A DNA stretch of 64,000 bases. Source: Prinia subflava (taxonomy: Eukaryota > Chordata > Aves > Passeriformes > Cisticolidae). Of this stretch, positions 27,189 to 39,000 are shown one piece after another (within the stretch, counting starts at the first letter, position 1; each line of letters begins with the position of its first letter). The notes under the pieces are model-generated. The model searched no databases. It was not told the DNA's origin and saw nothing but the letters and a program-made list of their open reading frames with translations. The position numbers were made by a program, and so were the translations under genes. The stretch spans positions 141,418,102 to 141,482,101 of the forward strand of contig NC_086247.1 of NCBI RefSeq assembly GCF_021018805.1, written 5' to 3'.

Positions 27189-28923
27189 AGGCCTGCAGGA
27201 GCCCTGTGTGGACAAGGGGCCTCTGCAGGAGCCCTGATGGCAACCCTGATCCAGCAGAAATCTGAGTCACACCTTGAGCATTGATCATTCCTTAGGGTTA
27301 GGGAAGTTCTTGCTCTCTTTCAGGGTCAAGTCTGTGGTCTGGTGCAAAGCTCTGGGGTGAACAGGTGAACTGAATTGTCTCTGAAGGCTCAGACTGTGCT
27401 TTAAGCACAGTCAGCACTGGTGTTATGTGTTTTGAATAATCTGCTTATTTTTCTCCAGGTACTTGGGACTAATGCTTAGACTGTAGCTTACTAAATGAAA
27501 TCTATCCCTGCTGGCAGCTGCTGGTATGAGTAGCAGAGGGAGGACTTATTTTGGGAAAGACTCTTCCATCATAAAACTCCTCCTGGCCATCTACCAGGTC
27601 TCTGCAACTCCTGGAGGGAGCATATTTAATGAAGCATTGGAATTAGCACCTCAAGTGGAATGTCACATGTGGAAAGTGTCTATTCAGTAAACCTGTCTTA
27701 GCTGTTTAATTCTTGAATATTTGGTTTATTTTCTTTTTATTGCAAAGTGTAGGGGCTAAGGTTCCAGCTATTAGTTAGAAATAGGCCAGTGTATGGAGAC
27801 ATAAATGAGAAAAAATGGTGATTAACCTCAGTCCTACAGTTATGCATTAAGGAGGGAAAACTGGATTTGTATATTCCATTAATAATACCACTTGGTGTTA
27901 ACCATGATGTCAGTTTAACTCTCAGCCATTTGTCACTTCATTAAGGCTGCAGTAGGAATACAGTTATGGTTTTCCATAGCCTGACAGCACTGTGGCAATT
28001 AAAACATGATTGTGGTGGAAAAAGCCTGTATTTGCTTTTCGTTATAGAGTTCATATTAGCAAGAAATTGTTGAAAAAAGAGCAGGAGGGTGGGCGGGTAG
28101 TGAGTGAGTCTGAGGGCACAAAGGAAGGAAACCTTTCAGAGAATTTGCAAGGCGTGAGAAAATATATTCAAATATATTCAAGGTAGCCGTGGCTAAATGG
28201 CTCCAGCCCAGATGACAGGGCTGCAAGTGGTTCCCTTGGAAACATCCCTCTATTCAGAGAAGTGGAAGAGTGTAACTGGCTTTTAGGTCATGCAGACCAT
28301 CCTTCCACTTATGCAAAAATATAGCTGAAAAATGTGAAAACTTTAACATAACCTAAAATTAATTCAATAGATAAACACAACGTTTTCTCACTTTAAATCC
28401 CAAAGTCTTTCCAAAGTAGGATGAAGTCTTATTCTGCCCTCCCTACTTGGTGCTGTATGTCACATAAAATTAGGGCACAAAGGCTGTTTTGAGTTAGGAA
28501 CTCTTATCTCTCCTTTGGAAATGTGGGGGTTCACATTAACACAGGCTCTGTCCCTCTGATCTATGCATTGTACCAAACATGTTCTTTTTCTAACTATCAG
28601 CTAAGTGTTTAAATAGTCATAATACATGCATTTAAAATAGATCTCATATTATATGTTTCTGAGTTTGGACATATATATATATCCAATGGAGGATTCTAAC
28701 ATTTAGAGAAATTTCCAAGCTGAGATGGATGAAAACCCCTTGCATTTGCTGAGGTAGGTTTGCTTTGGACAATCTTCCAGCTTTCTTTTCAGGGCTCTGG
28801 GAGTGCATCTCAGTTCTGAATGAAGTGCTACCTATTGAATAGGATACTTATTGAAAATTAATTCTACCCTTAATCAAAAATTGTTAGTAATCACAAATAT
28901 TTCATAAAGAAGGTAAACATCTA
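27189..28923. other. AT-rich noncoding stretch
   Basis: No gene recognised. A short 11-bp tandem (AATATATTCA-type) lies at about 28160-28182. Confidence 0.5.
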
Positions 28924-28950
28924 GTGTGTGTGTGTGTGTGTATGTGAGTG
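28924..28950 (+). repeat. (TG)n microsatellite
   Basis: Perfect (GT)n from 28924 to 28940, then a degenerate TATGTGAGTG tail. Confidence 0.92.
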
Positions 28951-31900
28951 ACACATCACTGTTATTGATTTTGTTGTATTGTTTCTGAAAAGATCCATCC
29001 TCTGGGTGCAGCAGAGGGGAGGAAAACAAAAATAAGATTCAACTCTCTCGTGTCCTGGATGTATACAATATGTTTTTCTAGACAGGATGAGGTACCTAAG
29101 GACAGGCTAAATTAGCCACTATGGAATTCTTTGTGGATGCAGCTGGGCTGCTGCAACAGACACCTGAATTAGGTCAGGCACCTTCCCCATCATTGCTGGC
29201 TGATACCTCACTCTTCAGCACCTGTAGTGTCATTATATTTTTCATTTTGAGTTTTTAAGCCTCTCTACAGCTGTGTAGACTGAAGGAGGATTGTTTTCCA
29301 CTCTGTTTTATCACTTCATTGAAGTCTCACATCACTTATTCATACTTGAATTCCTAATGATTCCTTTTTCATATTAGAATTATTATCAAACCAGACCTCA
29401 TTTCTGCTACCTTTACTGTATGTGAGCATGTGGTTTACTAAGAACAGAAAACACCTGTGTTTCCTTCAGAATGCTATGCCTTTGATTTTTCTTGCCTGAG
29501 TACATTGACTTGAGTGATTATTTATCTTGGCTCAGCAAAGCTCTCTATTGATATAAAATTCATCCAGAGCATACTGCAAAGCAGAAGGATAAATTCCAAT
29601 TATGAAATATCCTTCACCATTTTTTTCTCTCCATCACCTTTTGACAATCACTATGTTTCAGATCTAATTTCTTTTCATGAGTGGATTGTGTATGGGTAAC
29701 AAAACACAACACCAGTAAAGCCAGGGATACCAGGGATACAAATGCCAGGGTCTTCTATGAAAGCCAAATTTTCATTTTTTTGTGGATATTTATGAGGCCA
29801 AGATCCATCAAAAGCTAAACATGGTTTGAGTTGAACAAAATTTTTGGTACCAGATTCTTCCCACACTTCAGAAAAAGTGACAGTTTCATTCATGTTTCAA
29901 ACATGTCAAGTCAACAAAGTAGCAGCCCAGAAATGACAAATAAATGTAAATGTCATACATGGTAGAAAAGAAGGCAATCAGTGTCTGTCCTAGGCTGAAA
30001 AAGAGAGGATTTATGTTGATGTCTCTCTTGCCATTGTCCATGAAAAGTGTGTGCTGGCCACAATGATCTGAAATTTCCTCTCTGCAGCTCCTTGTTCCTT
30101 GCAGTTTGCTCGGCTCCTTTAATGCAAACTTGTGGCACCACTTTGCAGACTGGATAAATGATCTGATCAGAGACTGCCTTTTGAGGGACAAAGTACAGGG
30201 CAGGAGGAAAGAAAAATAACCTGTGAGAGAAATAGTTAAATTTAACCCTCTTATAAAATGGAATTGCATCCTGACACAGAAGCAGAATTCTGTAAATATA
30301 TGACAAGCTAAAACAGCAGAGTGGCTTGCTGCTGATCGCACAGCTGAATAATGCTCATGGTCTGGAAATGTCCTTCCAGTGCTGGCAATGAGAAAGGTCA
30401 AATGTGGTGCCATTAAAGGTTAAGATGGCTTCACAGTGAAAAAGAGATTTTAATACTGAGCCAGTAAAAAGAGAACAGATTTTCTTTTCTCAGGCTGTGA
30501 CTTAATATAAGCATTTGTAGATTCTTGCTGGGTGAAATCTTAAATTCCATCTAAATGAAACATTCATCTACTTGACAGTTTGTGGTGAATTGCAGCTTCT
30601 GTTTTCTGTCAGTATGAATTATGCATGTTTAGAAAAAAGCTTCCAAATTTCAATTAGTGAATCTTAATTTTCTTTCTAAGACCAGATGGACTTTGTTAAC
30701 AAAAGGATTGTATCTATATCTAATGGAACCTCAAATTGTTTTAATCAATTTCAATTGAGATAAATATTTGAAGCATTAAACCTGTCTCCACTATTTTTTT
30801 AACAAAGTCATTCTGGATCTCAACAGCACACTGCTCAGTTTATTACTTTTTTATCCAATTAGAAAGCAGAATCCCCATGCACTAATTGGCAAGTGCATAA
30901 AAGAATCTACATGTAGCTTAAGCAGCAGAGACGCAAGGAAGTTTAATTAACTTGTAACAGGCAATTTGTAACTAATTACATTTGGTGTTAGATGGTGCTG
31001 GTTTACTGGCTTAGAGGGGGGAAAATTCTTGTACAGCTTATTCAAAGTCCTAAAATAGATAAACCATTTTTCCTACAGTAAAGCCATAAGTCTTAATACG
31101 GAATATTTTATGGCTTTTTTGACCTGGTTAATGTCTTTGAAACACTACAGTCCTGTACATATTGGGGACCCTAGGTTTGCATCAATTCCCATTGCATTCA
31201 ACAGGAGTCAAATATTTATTTTCAGACTGAGCCCTTTTATTACAGAGTTCAGTTTCTTCAGCTTGTTAAGTAACCTCAACACCTTCATCACTTCTCGCTC
31301 TAGCTTGTGAAATACCACTTAGAAAATGCATATGGAGTTGTGAGTAATTTAACATGCATACCAAATTTGTTGGCATTTTGTTAAAGTGCAAAATTTGTTT
31401 TATTTTCCAGAATTCATTCAGCAGATACTGAAGATTGTGAAGATTTTGCTAGTACTTCAACAGTCAGAATATATCCATTTTGACTGGATATATACTTTTA
31501 ACATATAGCTGGGTGGTACTTCTTGGATTTACACAGAGTCAGGCTTAGAATTATATTTTAATGGGCATTTCAAAACTTAGACATTAAAATTCTTAATTCA
31601 TTCATTGCCCAGAAATACATTTTTTGTTATGGACAAGTGCAAAAATGAATCTTTGTAACAGCATTTGTATGTGTAAGTGATAAACATTTACTACATTCTT
31701 TTGATAAGACTGCAGAGTTGTAGCATTGTTTCAAAGAGGTGCAATGATTCTCATGGTCAGTGGTGGCCCTAGCAAAATGGGTTTGTGAATCCAATACCTC
31801 TCTTTGTGTGTCCATCACATAGACAACAAGTCTATGAAGGACATGAATGACGAATCAGAGAAATCAGAATAACAAAGGTCACAGACATATCCAGGAAAGA

Positions 31901-32097
31901 AACTGGACTGACAGTTTTTTAAACTATGAGTGTTATTAAGCATCTATAAACCACATGCACGAGATTAGAAAGATTCCCTCTCAGGTAGTTCCCTTCAGCC
32001 CTGCTGAAATAGTGCAGCAGATGCAGAGGGATGCTTGCACTGCCAAGGCTGAGCACTTTTAGGTTCCCTGCACAGTTCAGAGAATGTCCCTGCACTG
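28951..32097. other. AT-rich noncoding stretch
   Basis: No gene recognised. A minus-strand open region at 29886-30413 (175 codons, with a second overlapping open frame) has no motif I know. 30840-30980 is dense in TAATT cores. Confidence 0.45.
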
Positions 32098-32172
32098 GTC
32101 TGGGTGAGATGGAGTTCACAGTGCTGTGCCTTGCACTGCTAGCTAGAAAGGTGTTGACAACACACCAGCTGT
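32098..32172 (+). mobile_element. Decayed ERV LTR-like fragment
   Basis: TCTGGGTGAGATGGAGTT, TAGCTAGAAAGGTGTTGA and CAACACACCAG resemble a segment common to avian ERV LTRs (TGGATGAGATGGAGTT...GTGTTGATAACAC). Only about 75 bp can be matched from memory. No LTR termini, polyadenylation signal or target duplication is visible. The family name is not assigned. Confidence 0.4.
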
Positions 32173-35100
32173 GATTAGAGGTGGTGCAAAGGGTGGAAGT
32201 GGGAATCCTAATTGCTGCCCAGTTCAGGTATTCTGAATAGCCCCTTGAAAATATCCACCTTTCTTCACAGATTGTAGGGAACTGAATTGCTGAGGTCAAG
32301 CTCCTAAAGCCAAGGGATGTGATTTCTTCCACCAATACCTAGACACTGTGACAAATACTATAATGAACAGGTGACAGAAGGATTTCTCTGGCTGCACAGC
32401 AGATGTTAGAACATTATTTCTCTTTAGGAGAATTGGTAAAATCACAATGAAATACTTTTCTGTAAAACATGTAGTTCATCTTTATAGTATTTATTTTATA
32501 TATGCATGTATAAAAAATACTATAACTGCATCTATTCCCCTCAGTTTGTCATGGCTGTATGGTTCACTTTGGTTTCCTAATGGGATTGTTGCCCAGACTA
32601 GTGTAATATTTTTGTCCATGGTGAGAAAGATTCTCTAATCCTTTTTGAAGATTAATAACATCTGTTACAGTTTGGGATTATATGGAAAGATGTTAATGGA
32701 TGCCCAGCATGAATTCCAGTTTAAGTATCAGTTTGTGTAAACAAAAATGTGACAAAAATAAAAGGAACACCAGGAGCAACACATCTGTTTATACAGCTAA
32801 TGCAAACTACAAGTACTTTAGGGCAGCAATTTAGGCTATTTTTCAGCATTTTCTGCTTGACACAGGGCCGTATAAGACATGACAGAAGCTGAATCCAGTT
32901 GATGTGATGTATACCAGCCCTTTCTTTAGGGACAACAAAGCCATGAAGCACAATCTTTCAAGGTCTAGGGGACAGTGAAAGGCTCAGTATTGGCTGTTAA
33001 TTGTGATACATTACTTCTCTCCTCTGTACATAGGTGCTGAAAGCCTCACAGTATGAACCAATTTCATTTGCTCAGTATACATCACCTCAGAGGTAAAAAG
33101 TGATCTGAAATTGCTGATGAAGAATATTTCTCCTACCTCCTGGAACATCAAATGGTAATCCACCCCTGAGTGTGCTGTGGTAGCAGAAGAAATTACAGAG
33201 TGCACAGCCATAGCAGGTACAACCCAGTCAGAAATAAGGGTGTGTGGCCAGGCACTCACTCAGTAACTTTTTAGCTAGGTTTGCTGACTTAGGCGTAGTT
33301 TTATAAAGATAAGGAACTGCTGCTTCCTCACACTCCTCAAAGTTGCACGTGGGATGATGGAGACTCTTATGTGGAGCTCAAGCTCCAGGTCTTTGCTGAT
33401 TTAGGCCTTGCTGCAACTGTCTGGCAACTCTGCTTATGCATCCTGAGAATAAGTTATTGAACAAAAAAGAAAAAAAAGAAAAAAAAGTTAAAAATAGCTT
33501 TTGAGAAATAATTTTTAACATTTTTACTCAATAGTTTTATTAATTTAAAATATTTTTATTCTTATTTCACATTCCTAATACACATACTAGTAATCGATCT
33601 TTTAATTGTGCATTTCTAAGAGAAAATTGTGTATGCAGAAATGCTTCTAATCCTACCTTTTCTCCCTTGTATATTAGAACATAGGGTGCATCCAGATCTC
33701 TTTAAATGAAAATCTGAAGGGTTTATGATTTGGGTCTCCAAAGTAAATTTACAGTAAATCTAGGGTGAAAGATACCATTGATCTTTGGCTTTATTAATGT
33801 TGCTGTTGTTATTGTTATTATTATTTTGTTTATTCAAGTACCAAGTTTGTATTTGTGCAGCACATTAGTAAGCATGAGGTAAACCAAAATAAGAAAATAT
33901 TTACTGGGAAGATACAGTAGATGAAAGTGGTGATATGAAGATACTTTTTATTTCTATCCAGCAGGGAGCCAGGCTACTTTATGAACCTACCCACTCAGAG
34001 TTCTTCTATGCTTGTGGAAGTACATAGCGTAACAAAAAAATCCCAATCCTGGTCATGAAAAACCTTGATTATCTATAAGAGGGATGAAGTTAGGGCACGT
34101 GGTTTGGATTGCAGATTGTTTGTAATGATAACTGATAAGCTGCTGATTTAAGACCACAGCCCTGTTGATAAAAAACTACACCAAAATTTCAGACAGACAG
34201 CTTTTTTTTCTTGGCCATGGGCATTCTGTGTGACTTCACTTCCCAAATACACTTCTGTTTTTTCCTTTCATTCCTGCATTTAACTATCAACTCGGGAGAC
34301 AGAATCACTTAATTGAAATATTTCATATAAATCTCTCCTTTAATACAAGTCTGCTTATAATTCTCTTTAAATACAAATCTGGTCTTGATTAGCGTTTCTA
34401 GACACTACCACAGTGTAAATAAATAGTACAAGGAAAGGTTAGAATTTAATTGATTGCAGTTTATAAACCCATTTTTTGTGACTAAATTTTGCCAGGATCA
34501 ACATAAGGTAGCTGTGCCAAATCCATCAAAAGTACTGACATTAATTAGAGGCAGGGATTTTTTTTTAAATTTCTTGAAAGAGAGAAGCATGGTTTATTAC
34601 ACATTTTGTATCAAATGTACAGCATATCTATTTTCATTATGAAATCATCAGATAAGCACAAGATGTGAGTGAGGTTGAAAAAACACATGAATGTATTTAA
34701 ATTAACTATTATTGAATAAAATAACAATATCAGAACAGGAATGGCTGATCAAGTTCTGGCCACTTGGTAATATAAAAATCAGTCTAGCACAGAATTTAAT
34801 ATTAGCCAGTAGCTTGGGGTATTGGTAATGTTAACTGCTAGGAGTCCGGTTACGTGTTGGCAATCATCTGAATTTTCACACAGGCTAAACTGCAGAGAGC
34901 ATTATGCATTTATTTTACCCAAAACTGGGTTAAACAGAAATTCTCTTTTAGGAAAGTTCATCTCCTTGGGAAATAGGAAATGACAAAGAGGGAAACTGTG
35001 TGATGAAGTTTGGTGTGCTTCTCTGTCCTTCTTTGAGAGTGTTTATCATATTGACTCCTTCGGAAGGAAGACAGCAAAAGGACAAGCAGGTTTTACCAGC

Positions 35101-35645
35101 AAGAATAAAAATAGTTGTAAAAGTTATTTCACATGCTCACATTAGCACAGAAAATGATTATATTTTCCTTAAAAGAGGAACAACTTTGAGGGATGTCAGA
35201 CACTGAATCTCATACACAGCAGAGGTAATAGAGAAGTTCACATTTTTACCCAGCCAAGAGCAGATCTTACTAATTTTTTAGGTAACAGCTGGCTGAGACC
35301 TTCATTTTGTCTGAAAAGCAGGAGATAAAGGGCAAGGATAGAGAAAATATCTCTTTGTGGGCTTCCCGTGCCCACAGGAGCCTTTCCAAGATATAAACCT
35401 TCAATATCTCAACTTCTGCCACTTCCTTAATCAGCCATGGAAAGAGATAATTTGGAAGGTTTATCCTATCTGAGGAGATTCCCCTGTTTTAAACTTCATG
35501 GAACTCCAAAATGTTGTTTTCACAGATGTCTTTCCAAGTAAAGAATTTTCTCCCAAAGACTGTTACAAATTAAAGAAACCTCGACTCACAGGAGCTTCAG
35601 GAAAGACAGCAAGAGTGAGCTGTGTGTATTTTTTTAACCTTTCAG
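32173..35645. other. AT-rich noncoding stretch, nothing recognised
   Basis: No gene recognised. Short interspersed T/G triplet runs at about 33798-33828 (TGTTGCTGTTGTTATTG-like). Confidence 0.5.
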
Positions 35646-35799
35646 CATATTGGTTACAAGGCTTGCTGTAGCCACTCTACCCAATTACAAAACAAAGCAG
35701 AGCCACAGCAGCACTGTCAGCCAGGTGTTGAGAAGTACAGAAATGGAAGAGCCAAACCCACAAAGATCCCTCAGGCAATCCAGCACCCAGGACAGACAG
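35646..35799 (+). CDS. Weak exon candidate, coding status doubtful
   Basis: A good acceptor-like sequence, TATTTTTTTAACCTTTCAG, ends at 35645. Donor-like sites are CCAG/GTGTTG (after 35724) and ACAG/GTACAC (after 35799). Two plus-strand frames are open throughout: one gives ...SHSSTVSQVLRSTEMEEPN..., the other ...KAEPQQHCQPGVEKYRNG.... Neither is recognised. Having two open frames means the openness itself gives little coding support. It could be a lncRNA exon or chance. Confidence 0.15.
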
Positions 35800-36067
35800 G
35801 TACACAGACATCTGGAAATTTTAGGAAACACGAACACACCTTTAAATTTTATGAGTTTATGACCTGATTAAAAAAAAATTTAAAAAATATAAAAAAAGAA
35901 AAAGCAGAACAATGGAACATTTTCAGAGTATTCAATCTGTTTATAATTTGAACAAATTAAAGTATATTTCAAGCCAACTTGACAAGTTGTTAAGTAGCTT
36001 CACCCTTAAAGAAGAATGAATGAAAATTAATGCTACTTCGATATGTAATCTTGGAAGACTGGCATTA
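35800..36067. other. AT-rich noncoding stretch
   Basis: A-rich runs at about 35869-35902; nothing recognised. Confidence 0.5.
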
Positions 36068-36096
36068 GTAATAATAACAACAACAACAACAACAAC
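36068..36096 (+). repeat. (AAC)n triplet microsatellite
   Basis: Two ATA-type units followed by seven ACA-type units. Confidence 0.9.
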
Positions 36097-39000
36097 ATTG
36101 CCTTACATTGAATATATTTATGTTCTATTACAATTGAATGTGGTGCCCAGTTGTTGGAAAAAAAATCAATCTATAAGTCATTTTACCCCTAATCTATTGA
36201 AAGTTTTATCTCTTTAAAGAAGAACCCTCCTCATTTGTGAACATAAGTGGGGAAAATGTTGTAAATGTTTATTCCATGCAAACAAGTTCTTCCTGTAAAG
36301 ATATTCAGTTTTAATTCTCCATTAGATTGTATGCATTGGAGTAGACACTTTAAAAGGGTTGAATTACTTACCAAATTACTTACCCTGAAACACAAGTGAT
36401 ATCAGTAAGGGCAAACTTGAACTAAACTAAATACTCTTACCAGGCTGGGCAATGAGGAATGTTAAAAAATCTCAGTGATTTCTCAGAGCTAGTGAATAAA
36501 AGAATGAGCATGAAAACAAACCCCAAGAATCTGGGTTTTAAGTCAGCAAGTGGGATATTTTTTGCCAACAATAATTTTAAGTAGAACTTTGTACAGAGAA
36601 GTAAACGTGGGTTGTGTTTCAGTAGCCTCCCTGTGGTCAGTCCTAAAGTGGAGAAGTCCCATATCCTCTTATGGAGTAATCAAGAATTAGTCAACATAAA
36701 CAAATCTGCATCAGAGAAGCCAGATCAATATGCTATAACAAATGTGTTTTCTCTTAGTCCATACAAATTTTTCAAAACTGTGGATAAAATCCTCTGAAAT
36801 TCATAAAAAAATGTTTTGAGAACAGCTGAGTGTGGCCCAACATTTGCCACAAACTGCTGAACTTTTTATGTTAGCGTGCATAAAAAGGTGTAAAACAATA
36901 ATTTATCTTGTTCTCAGGAAATGTAACAAGATAATTAAATGTGTTCCTTTTATAACTAAATTTATCAATCTGAAATATCTGTTCTTGAGTGGTTGCTAAA
37001 ACAGAGCCTGTGCAAGAAGTTGCTTTCTTCAGTTGCATGACCTTTTTCTAAATGCAGATAAAGATATTCAGCTTGGCTAAATGGAAACACAACAGTCCTT
37101 GACCTCTTCATAAGTTACCTGGAATGTTTTCTTCTTTATATCTTACTTGGCAATTCTCAACAAAGACAGCAATAAATGTTGATTATCTTACCATCCTTGC
37201 TTACTCCTGCTGGAAGGTTAAACATTCTTTTAGAGAGTCCACACGCCTTCTCAAAGATTTTTGGGTTTATTTATTTGTGATTATGAAAACTGGTAACGTG
37301 CTTGTCTGAAGTTACCATATTCTATCTTGTTTAACAGGATTACTGTTTCTTCAGATTCACTGAGGGCTATGCTAAAGATGATTAAAAAAACTTTTTAATT
37401 ACAGCTTGAACTCAAGCCACTTCTTCCTTGAGGGACACTGCAAAAAATTCACTGCTTAAATGTAAATGTAAAAATTGTGAATTACCCGAAAAGGTCTTTC
37501 TCTCTAAGAAAAAGATGCAGTCAGAGACAATGCACATTACTTACTCTGTAAATCCATCAGTTGGAATATTGAAGAAACACTCTGGAGATTCAGCTAATAC
37601 CAGAGGAAAACATTTGTTTTTTTTTTTTTTTTCCTGTACTGTTCTTTAGCATATCAGAACTATTACTTGGGGTTGTTTGGTTTTAATTTACTCTGTAATT
37701 TGGATCTGGTACTGCTGTCATTGAATTCTCTTCTAGTTTCATAGTGACTCCCACCACCCAGCACTGGGTCCTCACATAGGACTCAATGCTTGTGGATTGG
37801 AGCCTGGCTACAGAATTTGAAAATGATGTGTTCACTCAGTTTTTATCAAGCTTTTGTCAGCAGCTGGAGTCATGACCCTTTACTGCTGGCATGTTGGTAT
37901 TGTAAAGAAGATGAGGAATGACCAGCAGGCCTTTGGCAAGATCCATTAAAGATTGGGACTTCAGGACAACTGCAGTGAATCCAGGAAGCCCAGTTTAAGA
38001 GGGAGAGATTAATATTATTCCACATATATTTGGTTAGGTTAGATAAGTGGATATATTTATTGTTTTTTTCTTCCTTAATTGAGACATTTCACACAAATTC
38101 CATGGAAACTTCCATTTGGTACAGTAGGAAAACTTGCAGAAAATCTTGTTGTTGAGAACTTCTTGAGCTCTCTTGTAAACAGTAAAGTGAAAAAAGAAGA
38201 ATCTCCAAGCATAGTTTTTCACTTTTGAAGCTGAGTGGATGATTTACTTTTGAAGAAACTAAACAAATTTTTACAACCAAATTTTTTTTTATAGGAGAGA
38301 TTTTATGTCCCCTATTATACATGAAAAATAAGAATGTTTTCTGAATAATCATTACTTATGTTCCTTGCTGTGTTTATGGTCTTGTAAAATTTTAACTATC
38401 TCTTGGAATTGCCAGTAAAGGGAAGAATTTCAGTAATTAAAAATGGATAATAAATTTTGAAAACTGAACCTCCCAAAACCTCAATGAATTTTTCCAAAAT
38501 ATTTTCAAAGTGAATTTGAAAGTGAACAAGTAAAATAAGCTGAATTGTAAAGACTATAAACAATTAATCAAATTGTAACCACTTGCTCTGGCTCTACTAT
38601 TCATGACAAGCATCCTAGAATCAGGACAGAGCAAAGGAACAGCTGGATAGCACTTGGAACACTGAATTAGTCCTTTTTCATTGCTTAACGATTTAATATT
38701 TTTTTCTTTGCCATATTACTATTATATTACTATTAAAAATAGCCTTAGTTGATGTTCACACATTCTGTAATGTAGCAGATAATTTCTTGTATTAATATGG
38801 CTATGGGGAACTGGAATTATAGATGAATGTCCAACCAACATCTGGTCCAAGTGATACAGAGAACTGTATTTTATAACCCACACAGTGCTAATACCTACTA
38901 AGTTACGTTTTCTGCCATGCAAATTATATTTAGTTTTATATTACCTCATAACTTTAATACATGTTCTTAGTTTTGTTCACTTGAAACTGGAGTAAAAAGG

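Noticed and set aside
27005..27288. Open frames with CMDA-like and IHAS-like four-residue repeats
   Set aside because: They come from the 12-bp minisatellite read on both strands.
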